In this document: positions 55,502 through 64,000 of the stretch, piece after piece
Numbering within the stretch: the stretch's first letter is position 1
How the letters are laid out: the number at the start of each line of letters is the position of its first letter
Source of the DNA: Triglochin maritima
Lineage: Eukaryota; Streptophyta; Magnoliopsida; Alismatales; Juncaginaceae
Assembly: GCA_963682175.1 (NCBI GenBank)
Contig: OY821777.1
Coordinates: 7,457,501-7,521,500, forward strand
Direction of reading: 5' to 3'
Length of the DNA stretch: 64,000 bases
Translations under genes and position numbers: made by a program
The notes under the pieces: generated by a model
What the model saw: the letters and a program-made list of their open reading frames with translations, nothing else
Told to the model about the DNA's origin: nothing
Databases searched by the model: none

Positions 55502-56884
55502 TGTTGACTTTTAGTCTTAATCTATGTTTTGATGATTTAATCAACCTAATATTAATTATAATCAATGTAAAATAGCACACAATATGCATAACATATATAT
55601 TGTATTATGCTAATTTCTACAGGTAATCAAGACTCAAGAAAGAGGAAAATGAAGTCAAAACATGCAATTAAAGCTATACTGAAAACATGTAATATTGATT
55701 CCTTTTGAGTCTTAGGAACATTGTGTAATTGAGCATACTTGAGCTAAAAACTAATCAAACACACACTAGGTTTCCTATATAAGTCACACACAAATTTCAC
55801 ATTATTTGGACTTCAATAGATCAACTTGAACTGTCAGGACCAAATCGGTCGACCGGAACGAGTTCATCGTTCGATCGAGTGTTAAATCGATCGTCTGTTT
55901 AGAACATTTTGTTCGACCGTCTACACATGTCACATGACTGTTAGACTCGTCGTATTCTACAACGGTCGGATTTCCCAAAACCCTAAACTTACCAATCTTC
56001 CGGTCGACCGAAACTTCCTAACGGTCGACCGATCAAACAAAACTTGGTCGCCTTGAATACTCTGGAAGTTTTCGGTCGAACGTCTCCTAGACTTTGTTCG
56101 ACTGATCCATCTTTTACCAGACCAAAACCCCTGAAGGTCAACCCATCCAAAACCTTAGTTCGATTGTTCACTTAAGTTATAACCAGTTTTGACCAACCAA
56201 TCGACTGGTATGCTCGTTTTGGTCGACCGAATTCGTCCTGGAATGTAACATGCACTTCACTGTTTTGTGTTTCTTACACAAACATTTTATATATGTATTC
56301 CAACGGCTATAACTCACTTAGAACTTATAAATAGGTGTCGTCTTGACACAATTAGAGATGTCTTCCAATTCCTATTGTCATATACACCTAAGAGAATGCT
56401 TCAAGTCTCATATTCCCCAAATCCTACTCTCTAAGTTAAACTTCTAGACTTTAGTTTCAATTCCTATTATACTCTAAGTGTGCTCAAGTTAGAGAGTGAG
56501 TGATTCACTCAAGCATTCTATTGTAAAGAAGCAATGACTTCGGTGAAAGCCCGAAGTGTCCCTCTCAGATTGTGAGAGGAAGAAAGTCAAGCTAGCGAGG
56601 GTGTTCGCGGTGCTTGTGGTGTAAATGCTTAATCGGTCCGGAATGAGGTTGATAGTGAAGTCGTGAGGGGTGCTCGGTGATTCGAGCGGAGTTTGCAAAA
56701 AAAAAGACTAGGACGTAGGTGTTGGTGTTGAACCTCTATAAAAATTTATCGTCTTCTTCGTGGTTTGCATATTTACTTCTATTTACTTGCTTTGTTTTTA
56801 ATTCCGTTGCACATCTTTAATTAAGCATGTAGAGATTAATTAAGTTTAAAAATAATTAGAACTAAGTCGTAAACAAGATCCTAC
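55502..56884 (+). mobile_element. Degenerate solo LTR of the copia family at 16 and 21 kb
   Basis: Starts TGTTGACTTTTAGTC and is co-linear with the other two LTRs through the TATA box (56326), the GTGTGCTCAA block and the GCGAGGGTGTTCGCG block. It fades near 56884 without a clear CCAACA end. No target duplication was found and the palindromes are partly decayed, so this is the oldest of the three copies. Confidence 0.82.
55845..56230. repeat. GGTCGACC palindrome array 4
   Basis: Four exact GGTCGACC octamers with several CpG-to-TpG/CpA variants (CGATCGAG, ATCGACTGG). It occupies the same LTR position as arrays 1 and 2. Confidence 0.82.
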
Positions 56885-57101
56885 TTACAAAAGAAGCTAA
56901 CAAAGATGTTGCAACGTCCACTCATTAGTTATATCCATTTCGCACCTTACAAGATTATTCTTTAATTTTTAGTAATGACAACCACACCGCAAACCAAAAA
57001 TTTTATAACTCTTCAACGCAACAAAACACGAGTTCAAACTCATTGCCAAACACAAAACCAAATGTGCATCGCTCATAAAATACCACACCAGTTCTTCATG
57101 A

Positions 57102-57542
57102 TCAATTTCCTCGAGGCGGTTGATAGAACCATTGATAATAATCTGCACGAAAACAAATGGGACTGATCGGTTTACAAATCGTTCTTGTTCACATGCATAT
57201 ACATGCATATTTACAGGAGTCTTACCTAATGGACTACAATAAGAATGAAATACATACATGGTTGGTACCAATGCGATTGCTGATGATGAGTCTGAGGATT
57301 ATACTGATATGATCCATATGGAGGGTTTTGCGTCGCATAGTGAGTACTGTAGTCTACTTGGGGTGGAGCAGTAGGAGGACTGGAGGGTGTTGGTATGAGA
57401 AGTTCTGTGAGGTAGAATGAGTGAGGACTTGAGGTGGTGGAGCTGTCCGTGGAACGTCGTAGTTGTTGTAAGGTGATTGCGGCGGCGTAACGTAGTGATG
57501 CGGTGGCGTTGCTGCTGGTGGATAAGCACCGCTTCCTCCAAT
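57102..57542 (-). pseudogene. Proline-rich tail exons of a second C2-type gene, frameshifted
   Basis: Exons 57542-57258 and 57142-57102 with the same phase-1 junction as the copy at 50.2-50.7 kb. The first frame reads IGGSGAYPPAATPPHHY and NNYDVPRTAPPP, then runs into a stop. The homologous sequence continues in another frame (SSPPTAPPQVDYSTHYATQN, then HHQQSHWYQP), and the last exon gives YYQWFYQPPRGN plus stop. One frameshift between 57330 and 57440 therefore breaks it. It would belong with the C2 exons at 60.9-61.3 kb but is now separated from them by a MULE, a MITE and an LTR-like block. Confidence 0.7.
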
Positions 57543-57974
57543 CTGTATGTAGAAATCAATGCAATATGGACACAAACACAAACTATATCAGTAATGGTAC
57601 AAAAACATTAGTCAACATCGGATTAAGACGACCGATCGATATATATTATGCTCCACATCTGAAGTGGTTGTTGAATTTTCGCCATAATGTATCTAAGGGT
57701 GCATACTTAATTTCTTAACTAAATTGCTAAACATCGTCCCAAAATTACTTAAATCGTCCCTTGAAATTACCATTTTGCCCTTCTCTCATTTCTACTGCTA
57801 TAACGCGAAATTTTACCCTCCTATCACACATCTCTCTTCATATTCCTCTTATAATCATAAAAAATAATGTTTTGGAGGTCATTAATGAACCAACGGACGC
57901 CCCAGTGTACTCGAATCTGGTAAAATATCTAACATCTTTTTAGTAAAAAAATAATAATAAATAATAATAAATTA

Positions 57975-58160
57975 CAGGCGTCCGACGGAGCCACCCCCAC
58001 GTAGGAGGGAGCGTCTGGCTAAGACGCCTCCCCCATGGGGGAGGCGTTTTACCCAGACGCCTTACCCATCGGGGAAGCGTTTTACCCAGACACTCCGCCC
58101 ATGGGACAAGCGTCTTAGCCAGACGCCCCCTCCTACGTGGGGGCGGCTCCGTTGGACGCC
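57975..58160. repeat. Left hairpin array of MULE copy D
   Basis: Alternating inverted units such as GTCTGGCTAAGACGCCTCCC, CATGGGGGAGGCG, and GCGTCTTAGCCAGACGCC, bounded by an outer inverted pair (GTCCGACGGAGCCACCCCC and GGGGGCGGCTCCGTTGGACG). The whole 186 bp can fold into one long stem or several short ones. Confidence 0.9.
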
Positions 58161-58599
58161 CGTAATTTTTTATTATTTTTTTATAAAAAAGATAATTTAT
58201 TATAAATTTAGATAATTGTTAAATTAATTAATTAATAAGTTAATAATTACTATATTCGGATGACTGATACCCCTTCGGTACACCGAAAATTCAAAAATTT
58301 CCAGGTCCAACAATTTCAAAATCCAAAAAATTTCCAGGGGGCGCTGCCCCCTTGCCACCCCCGCCACCTCACCGGCGAGGTGGAATGCCCTGTCGATGTG
58401 GTATTTGTAAGTCAGGATGTTTTACCATTGGGGGATTTTGGAACTTAAAAAATGTTGGATCTAGAATTTTTTTGAATCTTCATCACTTGCAAAAAAACTC
58501 ATTGTAATCCGATCGGTTACCACCGAAAACTTGCAAAGAAACGTCAAATAATTTGAGATAACACACCGTCTAATTTTAATTTGACAAAAAAATTAAAAA

Positions 58600-58835
58600 A
58601 AACGGGACGTCTGGCTAAGACGTCTGTACCATCGTGGAAGCGTCTGGCTAAGACGCCTCCACCATGGTTAAGGCGTCTTAGCTAGACGCTTAGACCATGG
58701 TAGAGGCGTCTGGCTAAGACGCCTGTACCATCGTAGAGGCGTCTGGCTAAGCCGCTTCAACCATGGTGGAGGCGTCTTAGCCAGACGCCTCCACGATGGT
58801 GCAGGCGTCTTAGCCAGACGCCCGAGTCGGAAAAA
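58600..58835. repeat. Right hairpin array of MULE copy D
   Basis: About ten alternating half-units of GGCGTCTGGCTAAGACGCC and its complement, separated by CTCCACCATGGTGGAG-type palindromes with single-base variants. It occupies the transposase intron 1 position. Confidence 0.9.
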
Positions 58836-59177
58836 AAAATCCGTCTCCGTTACTTCGCCTGATCTAGGTGTTTCGCCAGACATTTTCGTGGTGTTGGTAC
58901 TAGGAATGTTAGTAAAATTGAGTCAAAAATCTTGTTTAAAGACACGGGATGATATGGGTATTAAATATATTGTTAAGGGCAATTTGGTAATTTCAAGGGA
59001 CGATTTAAGTAGTTTTGGGGCGACGTTTAGTAGTTCCCTTTCTTAATCTACATCGATCTTCTTTTACAATCCAATTAACCTTGTATATTTTACTTCTAGA
59101 AGCTAATAACGAGAAAGATCGTCTTTCATTAGTATTTTGAGTGTCTTATATATCCTTATGGATGCATGGTAGATTTA

Positions 59178-59659
59178 GGGTCCGTTTGGTAACACAGATT
59201 ATTACGTCTGCGGCAAACACAAATCCCAGACGTCATTTTGTTGTACCAAACAACCAAAAATCAGATTTACGTTTTACGTCCCACACCAGACGTCCCAATA
59301 CAAATTGAGACGCTGGGGTGAGTGTGCTTCTGGGTGAGACGCATGCCTTTTGCGTTAATGGACCATTTTACCATTGTGCTTTTTTGTATTTACATGTCAC
59401 CCAACATATATAAACCAACTAATCCCACAACCACATTCTCTCTCCCAAAACACAAACCCAAGAATCAAAACACCCAAACAACATGCGGGATTGTTGGGTT
59501 TTGGATAAGGGTACCTCAGACGCACGAAAAATGAAGGGGGCATCCAAACAAAAAAACATGCGTCTGACTTCTTCACACGAGACGCTGAAATTTCTAAAAG
59601 TTTTCGAACGCTACGTCTGCAAACACAAACTCAGACGTACCGTGTTACCAAACGGACCC
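59178..59659. mobile_element. MITE with GGGTCCGTTTGGTAACAC ends, TTA duplication
   Basis: GGGTCCGTTTGGTAACAC at the left and its exact complement at the right, flanked by TTA (59175-59177 and 59660-59662). Subterminal CAGACGT motifs also pair. The 3-bp TTA site fits PIF/Harbinger. No coding capacity. Confidence 0.85.
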
Positions 59660-59929
59660 TTAGAACATGATCTGGTATGACATCTACAGAAAGATGAATG
59701 AAAGTGCATCAACAATATCTGTATGTAAAAATATATAACACTTTTTAGTGGTATATGTTTGGGTACCGAATGATGTTTTCATCGAGTGTTTTTCCTTCAC
59801 ATAAATTTACTCTTATAACCGCAAATGGAATTAAGAATCTGGATGAAATTTAATATGCAATGTGTCATTTCTTAAGAAACATGAAGTTTGGACTAAATTT
59901 TATTACGACTGAACATGAGGTTCAAGTTT

Positions 59930-60895
59930 TGCCTTGCTTTCTATCAGTTGAGCACTGTATGTTAGAACCCTAACCCTTGATTTAGGGTTAATCATGGATT
60001 AAGGAGGTGTTTTGCATGGGGAAGAGGGGTTGTACAGTGTGTGCATGGGGAAGAGGAGGGGTGTGAACAGTGGCCGCGGGTGAGGGGATGGTTTGGTTGT
60101 GTAGGCTACTGTTGGGAGGAGAAGGGTGTATTGGGTTGGGTTTTAAAAGCTAACATCTCTCTCTCTCATTTTGATCTCACTCTCTCCCTTTGCTTGTGCG
60201 ACACCAGAGGACGCGGAGGCTCCGGCGTGAGGAGGTCGTCGCGAGGAGGAGGTCGCGCGTGAGGAGGTGTCGGAGGCGCGAGCGTTGCTCCGGCGTTTCG
60301 TCGTCTTATTTGAGGTATGCCGCTCTCTAGTGTGTTTTTGTTGTTGCTAACCCTCGTGGGAGGGTTGTGTTGGTCGGACGGGGAGGTCGGGGACCTCTTC
60401 GGCGTTGTTTCCGTGAAAAACCTCGGCTGACGCGAGGTTGAAGGCGACCAACAGTCGACCGGTCCCTTCGGGCGGTCGACCGAATGTAGTGTTTTTACCC
60501 GACTTTAACCTTCACCGGTCGAACGATGCCTTGTGGCGGTCGACCGGTAGTGCATATTGCTGGTGAGTTGGGACTTCCTGTCTGTTTTCGGTCGACCGGT
60601 TCCTTGGGTCGTTCGACCGGAACTTAAGTGTACTGATTTTCTATGCATGTTTGTTCGACCGTTGTATGTTTGCGTTCGACCGATTATATGGCGTAAAATA
60701 TTAGGTTGACCCTGTCTGTTCTCGGTCGACCGAGACCCCTGAGTCGGTCGACCGATAGATTTGAATTTAATGTTGACCAGACTATGGATTTTGACCTCGT
60801 TCGGTCGACCGGTTTTAGACCTTGGTTCGACCTTTGGGGATTGTGTTTTGAGCGCAGCGGTAGACCGTGTTAGGCGTACGGTCGACCAAATAAAA
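59930..60895. mobile_element. LTR-like block with palindrome array, inserted in a C2 exon
   Basis: A CT-rich leader (60155-60195) and GC-rich GGAGGTCGTCGCG-type sequence precede GGTCGACC array 5. The right edge abuts C2 exon 2 after FGDKVTFYL near 60890. It is not co-linear with the copia LTRs except for the palindromes. The left edge is uncertain and no target duplication was found. Confidence 0.45.
60445..60893. repeat. GGTCGACC palindrome array 5
   Basis: Seven exact GGTCGACC octamers, mostly CGGTCGACCG, alternate with GTTCGACCG variants over 450 bp. The pattern of full and half sites is like that of array 2. Confidence 0.9.
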
Positions 60896-61334
60896 GGTGA
60901 CCTTGTCTCCAAATTTAGGACTCGTGTGCCCATCTTTAGATGTTTTTGTTCTTAACTTCTCACTTCCGTATTCAAGGAATACGTAGGGATCTTGCTTTGT
61001 GATCAACTCCGTCTTCTTCAATTTGTTTCCTCCCACAACTTTTCATCGATTGATCGTATCCACATGGACAACACAAACAAGCGTAAAATAGACTTCAAGA
61101 CGATAATTTGTTGTTACTTTTTTTTAACCTAGAAATTTAAACAAAGTGCAACTTGTATGAGCATGTAATTTAAACTTCAAAATAAACAAATGATAAGCAC
61201 CATTTATATTAATGCGATCTATATAGGTTACGTCTTTACTACAACTTTGGATTAATGATGCAAAATCTATCAAATGCATAAGATTGCTTACTCGTGAGGT
61301 GGAGAGGTTAGCCTTGGATGCCAAAGGTGGCCAT
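60890..61334 (-). pseudogene. C2-domain gene copy, exon 1 stop and exon 2 truncated
   Basis: Exon 1 starts at ATG 61334 (MATFGIQG) and hits TAA where the sister copy at 54.7 kb has Lys. Exon 2 starts at 61038 after AAAAG and reads VGGNKLKKTELI, QDPYVFLEYGSEKLRTKT and FGDKVTFYL before running into the LTR-like block near 60890. The canonical DPYV Ca2+-loop is kept, unlike the gene at 53.3 kb. Tail exons of the same ancestral gene are probably those at 57.1-57.5 kb. Confidence 0.78.
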
Positions 61335-61660
61335 CGAAACACGGAATTGGGATGGAGACAGAGACAACTAATGTTGATTAACTTTTGAGATGGAAGATAA
61401 CGAGTATATATCATGCGTGAATATCTGGCAAGGATGGAAAAAAAAAATTGACACCGTCAAACTAATTATTGTCTGATTTATTGTTGGCCGGTGGTTTTTA
61501 GTGCAGTTTGTGTGCTTCTGAACTAATATTGATTGAATAAGATGAATTGGTTCTCAAATAATTCAATTAGTTAATTGGAAACATAAATATATTAAATTTG
61601 TGGAGGCATATTATATGCTACGCAGAATTTCATTTTGATAAAAAGATCTAATATGCTCTC

Positions 61661-61950
61661 AATTATTGCAAATGTGAAACGGGACGTTGCGGAGAATATT
61701 TATCAACAATAGGTGTAGACCATCGAATACGTTTAACGAAACTTTGATCGTGACATAATCGGATATCTTAATCAGTCTATAACTTGTTTGCAGATAAAAA
61801 GTATTTGTCATGAATGATTGAAATATTTAGATATCTTCAAACCTATCTTAGTCAGAAACAGTCAACCGAACTTCGATAAACAAAAAACCCCAGTTCTATC
61901 TTCGTTTGTTTTCACATACTTCTTTGGGCCTTCGAAATCACAATTGACAT

Positions 61951-61952
<2 letters not shown>
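61661..61952. other. AT-rich DNA, nothing recognised
   Basis: Upstream of the duplicated C2 segment; no gene or repeat boundary was seen. Confidence 0.35.
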
Positions 61953-62007
<55 letters not shown>

Positions 62008-62211
62008 TATAGGAATTCTCTAGTGAGCTCAGAGCTTAATTTTTCTAAATTAAGCCCCCACAATATCCACCACTCATTTCAAATTGTAAGGTAAATTAAG
62101 AAAAAAACGGTTATGCTAATGAATGGTGAGATTAACTGTAAATAAGATCCAATGGTGAGATTGTAGGGGGCTTAAACTAAATTTGATGAACCCTGAGCTC
62201 ACTAGAGCTTG

Positions 62212-62275
<64 letters not shown>

Positions 62276-62475
62276 AGATTTCTCTAGTGAGCCCAGGGCT
62301 TAATTGAGAAAAATTAAGCCCCCACAATATCCACCACTCATTTCAAATTGTAAGGTAGATTAAGATAAAAACGGTTATGATAATTAAAGGTGAGATTAAC
62401 CATAAATAAAATCCAATGGTGAGATGATAAGGAGCTTAAACTAAATTTGATGAGCCCTGGGCTTACTAGAGTCTG

Positions 62476-62545
<70 letters not shown>

Positions 62546-62556
62546 GAAATATTACA
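61953..62556. mobile_element. Two MITEs embedded in (TA)n tracts (Micron-like)
   Basis: Copies at about 62012-62212 and 62275-62478 are closely similar and share ends TCTCTAGTGAGC(T/C)CAG.GCTTA with inverted counterparts GAGCTCACTAGAG and GGGCTTACTAGAG. Each is bordered by long TA tracts (61953-61992, 62216-62271, 62481-62537). MITEs that insert in or carry TA microsatellites are known in plants as Micron elements; the match here is by structure, not sequence. Confidence 0.72.
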
Positions 62557-62718
62557 ATGAGACCAGATCTCATTCTAAAAAAATGAGACCCTATATTTTT
62601 CTTCCTTAGATCTAGATCCAACGGTTGATTTATCCAACATACAATTTATACAATCAAAGGATAATATGGTAATCTTCATCTCAGGATGCCAACACATCTC
62701 GTCTCCTCACCTCTGATC

Positions 62719-62962
62719 CATTCCTACTCCCTCCACCAACACATCTCCTCCTTCTCAACCTTCCTCCTCCTTATCCTCCGCCGATGCCATCCCGCCTCCG
62801 CAACAGCCCAAGCGCTGCTCCACCTGCCGGAAGAAGGTGGGGCTCGTCGGCTTCCATTGCCGGGAGACCTTCTGCGGAACCCACTACTATCCCAAGCACC
62901 ACCGCTACGGCTTCGACTTCAAGATGGAGGGGAAGGAGTCCAACAAACTTGATAAGATTTGA
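62719..62962 (+). pseudogene. AN1 zinc-finger remnant of a stress-associated protein gene
   Basis: After an in-frame TGA at about 62716 the frame reads a Pro/Ser stretch, then PPPQQPKRCSTCRKKVGLVG, FHCRETFCGTHYYPKHH, YGFDFKMEGKES and NKLDKI plus stop at 62960. This is the C-terminal AN1 finger of plant SAP proteins. The CG pair normally following FHCR is missing, and the last zinc Cys (HEC in the family) is Tyr, so zinc binding is lost. There is no in-frame ATG and no A20 domain upstream. Most likely a retro- or segment-derived fragment. Confidence 0.78.
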
Positions 62963-64000
62963 TCGGAATATGGGAATGGGATTGCTGCTGGTATGAATGG
63001 AAATGGATTGTGATGTTTGGTTTGGTTTGGTTGGTGGTTGTTTTTTGTATTAATTATTTTTAAAAAAATTGTTGCTATTTTATTATATAAATTTGTGTCT
63101 TCCGTCTCGTGTTTGTATAACTCAATCCACTTGACCCATTTCCTTCGTCAAAGAGGGAGAAGATTTGGGATCCCTTTCTTTCTTTCTTTCTAATATTGCT
63201 TGCATTTCTTCTTCATCATTTGTTTTCTTTGAGATGTAATATTTGGAAAATTGTTTTGATGATTTGGTTTTATTTTGTTTGGAATGTATTAATCTAGTGA
63301 TGGTTCATAACATTCAAGGTACTGAGATATGATTTTTGCTTTGAGTCCTGTTATGCAGGATGAATCTACTTGGAGTGACCATTTTCCATGAAACCACAAC
63401 TATTATCCGAGGATTATTACATCTCACACTTATTTCATTTCAATATCTTTTGATCCTAATCGGGGTTTTTAAATGATAAGGTTACCTTATCCTCTTTGTA
63501 GTGCAAATCGAGTCAATTGCATTTTTGAAGATTTCTGAAGAGATTAAAGAAAAGAGTAAGGGATTAAAGAACATGGTCTCAGCATATATCAATGGATGCA
63601 CTGTCTGCTTAATGGTTAGTATTGAACTCTTGTAGTTATGTATTGTAGTAATGTAGTTGTGTATTGTTATATCATTGTTGTGTATGGAACTTGTGTAGTT
63701 ATGTATTTCACCGAACATGAAGTGAAAATCCCAAAGATTTCTACATTTGCATTAAATATTCTGTATTTCTGCTTTCTGGGCTTTTGAATGTTGCATCTCA
63801 ACTTATTAAATATGCACATCTGCATCCCAGTTTCTGAACTTCTATATGATATTAGATTACATGTCTAGATCCTTAGTAGTTGTTATTTAATGTTGTCTTA
63901 TTATAAAGTAATACTCAGTAAGTCTTCACTTCCAAAATTAAATTATTCACATCCAAGAATAAACTAATATTGTTTGGTGCCTAATTTAGAATGATATTTT
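62963..64000. other. AT-rich intergenic DNA
   Basis: Includes a CTTTCTTT microsatellite near 63175-63190 and a short degenerate GTAGTTATGTATTG repeat at about 63630-63705. No gene was recognised. Confidence 0.4.

Larger units (their letters stand above)
57720..59038. mobile_element. MULE copy D, 1319-bp non-autonomous copy
   Basis: Flanked by TTTCTTAAC (57711-57719) and TTTCTTAAT (59039-59047), 8 of 9 identical. Terminal repeats match copies A-C. The left first exon is damaged (ATG near 57868, MFWRS) and the right one is kept (MSGETPRSGE, ATG at 58883). The interior has two large hairpin arrays and no transposase. Confidence 0.88.

Noticed and set aside
1..64000. tRNA and rRNA genes
   Set aside because: The only tRNA-like sequence is the short primer-binding site at 22634; rRNA-like matches are snoRNA guides.

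Overview
The window is plant nuclear DNA, most likely from a eudicot. This rests on spliced genes with GT..AG introns, plant-only families (NAC transcription factor, FAR1-related and plant-mobile-domain proteins, A20/AN1-type stress proteins), a Ty1/copia primer-binding site matching initiator Met-tRNA, and many MITE, hAT and Mutator-like elements. Nothing bacterial, viral or organellar was seen. The species cannot be told from the sequence.

Layout, left to right. 0-15 kb is gene-bearing, all on the minus strand: a proline-rich protein cut by the window edge (1-583), a three-exon NAC transcription factor of the CUC3/NAC058 type (3.9-6.4 kb), and an FHA-domain protein with a microspherule-type N-terminus (EMB1967-like; eight exons, 9.6-14.9 kb). 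15-41 kb is dominated by mobile DNA. It holds three of the four copies of one Mutator-like (MULE) family, a solo copia LTR with a perfect 5-bp target duplication, a second copy of that LTR followed by a primer-binding site and a gag-only open region, a decayed FAR1/MULE-type gene joined to a 1.65-kb minisatellite, and a different LTR-like block. Two small intronless minus-strand genes (19.9 and 35.3 kb) lie among these. MULE copy B (36.4-39.2 kb) keeps an apparently intact two-exon transposase gene.

41.6-45.2 kb is gene space again. A minus-strand cluster of small nucleolar RNAs (three box C/D and one box H/ACA) includes one RNA whose guide matches 25S rRNA (U51-like) and one whose guide matches 18S rRNA (U33-like). 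Next to it is a two-exon coiled-coil protein gene. 46.9-49.8 kb holds a four-exon aminoacylase-1 (M20 peptidase) gene with three independent disabling changes. 50-61.4 kb is a broken tandem family of small C2-domain genes with separate proline-rich tail exons, cut up by a solo LTR, MULE copy D, hAT and Harbinger-type MITEs and another LTR-like block. 62-63 kb carries two MITEs embedded in (TA)n tracts and an AN1 zinc-finger remnant.

The signals least explained by ordinary annotation are two. First, dense arrays of the palindrome GGTCGACC (usually CGGTCGACCG) occur at five separate loci, in at least two and probably three sequence contexts. Second, copy-specific GC-rich hairpin arrays sit just inside both ends of the MULE family, in intron positions. 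The snoRNA cluster is the clearest functional feature that protein ORF finding would miss.
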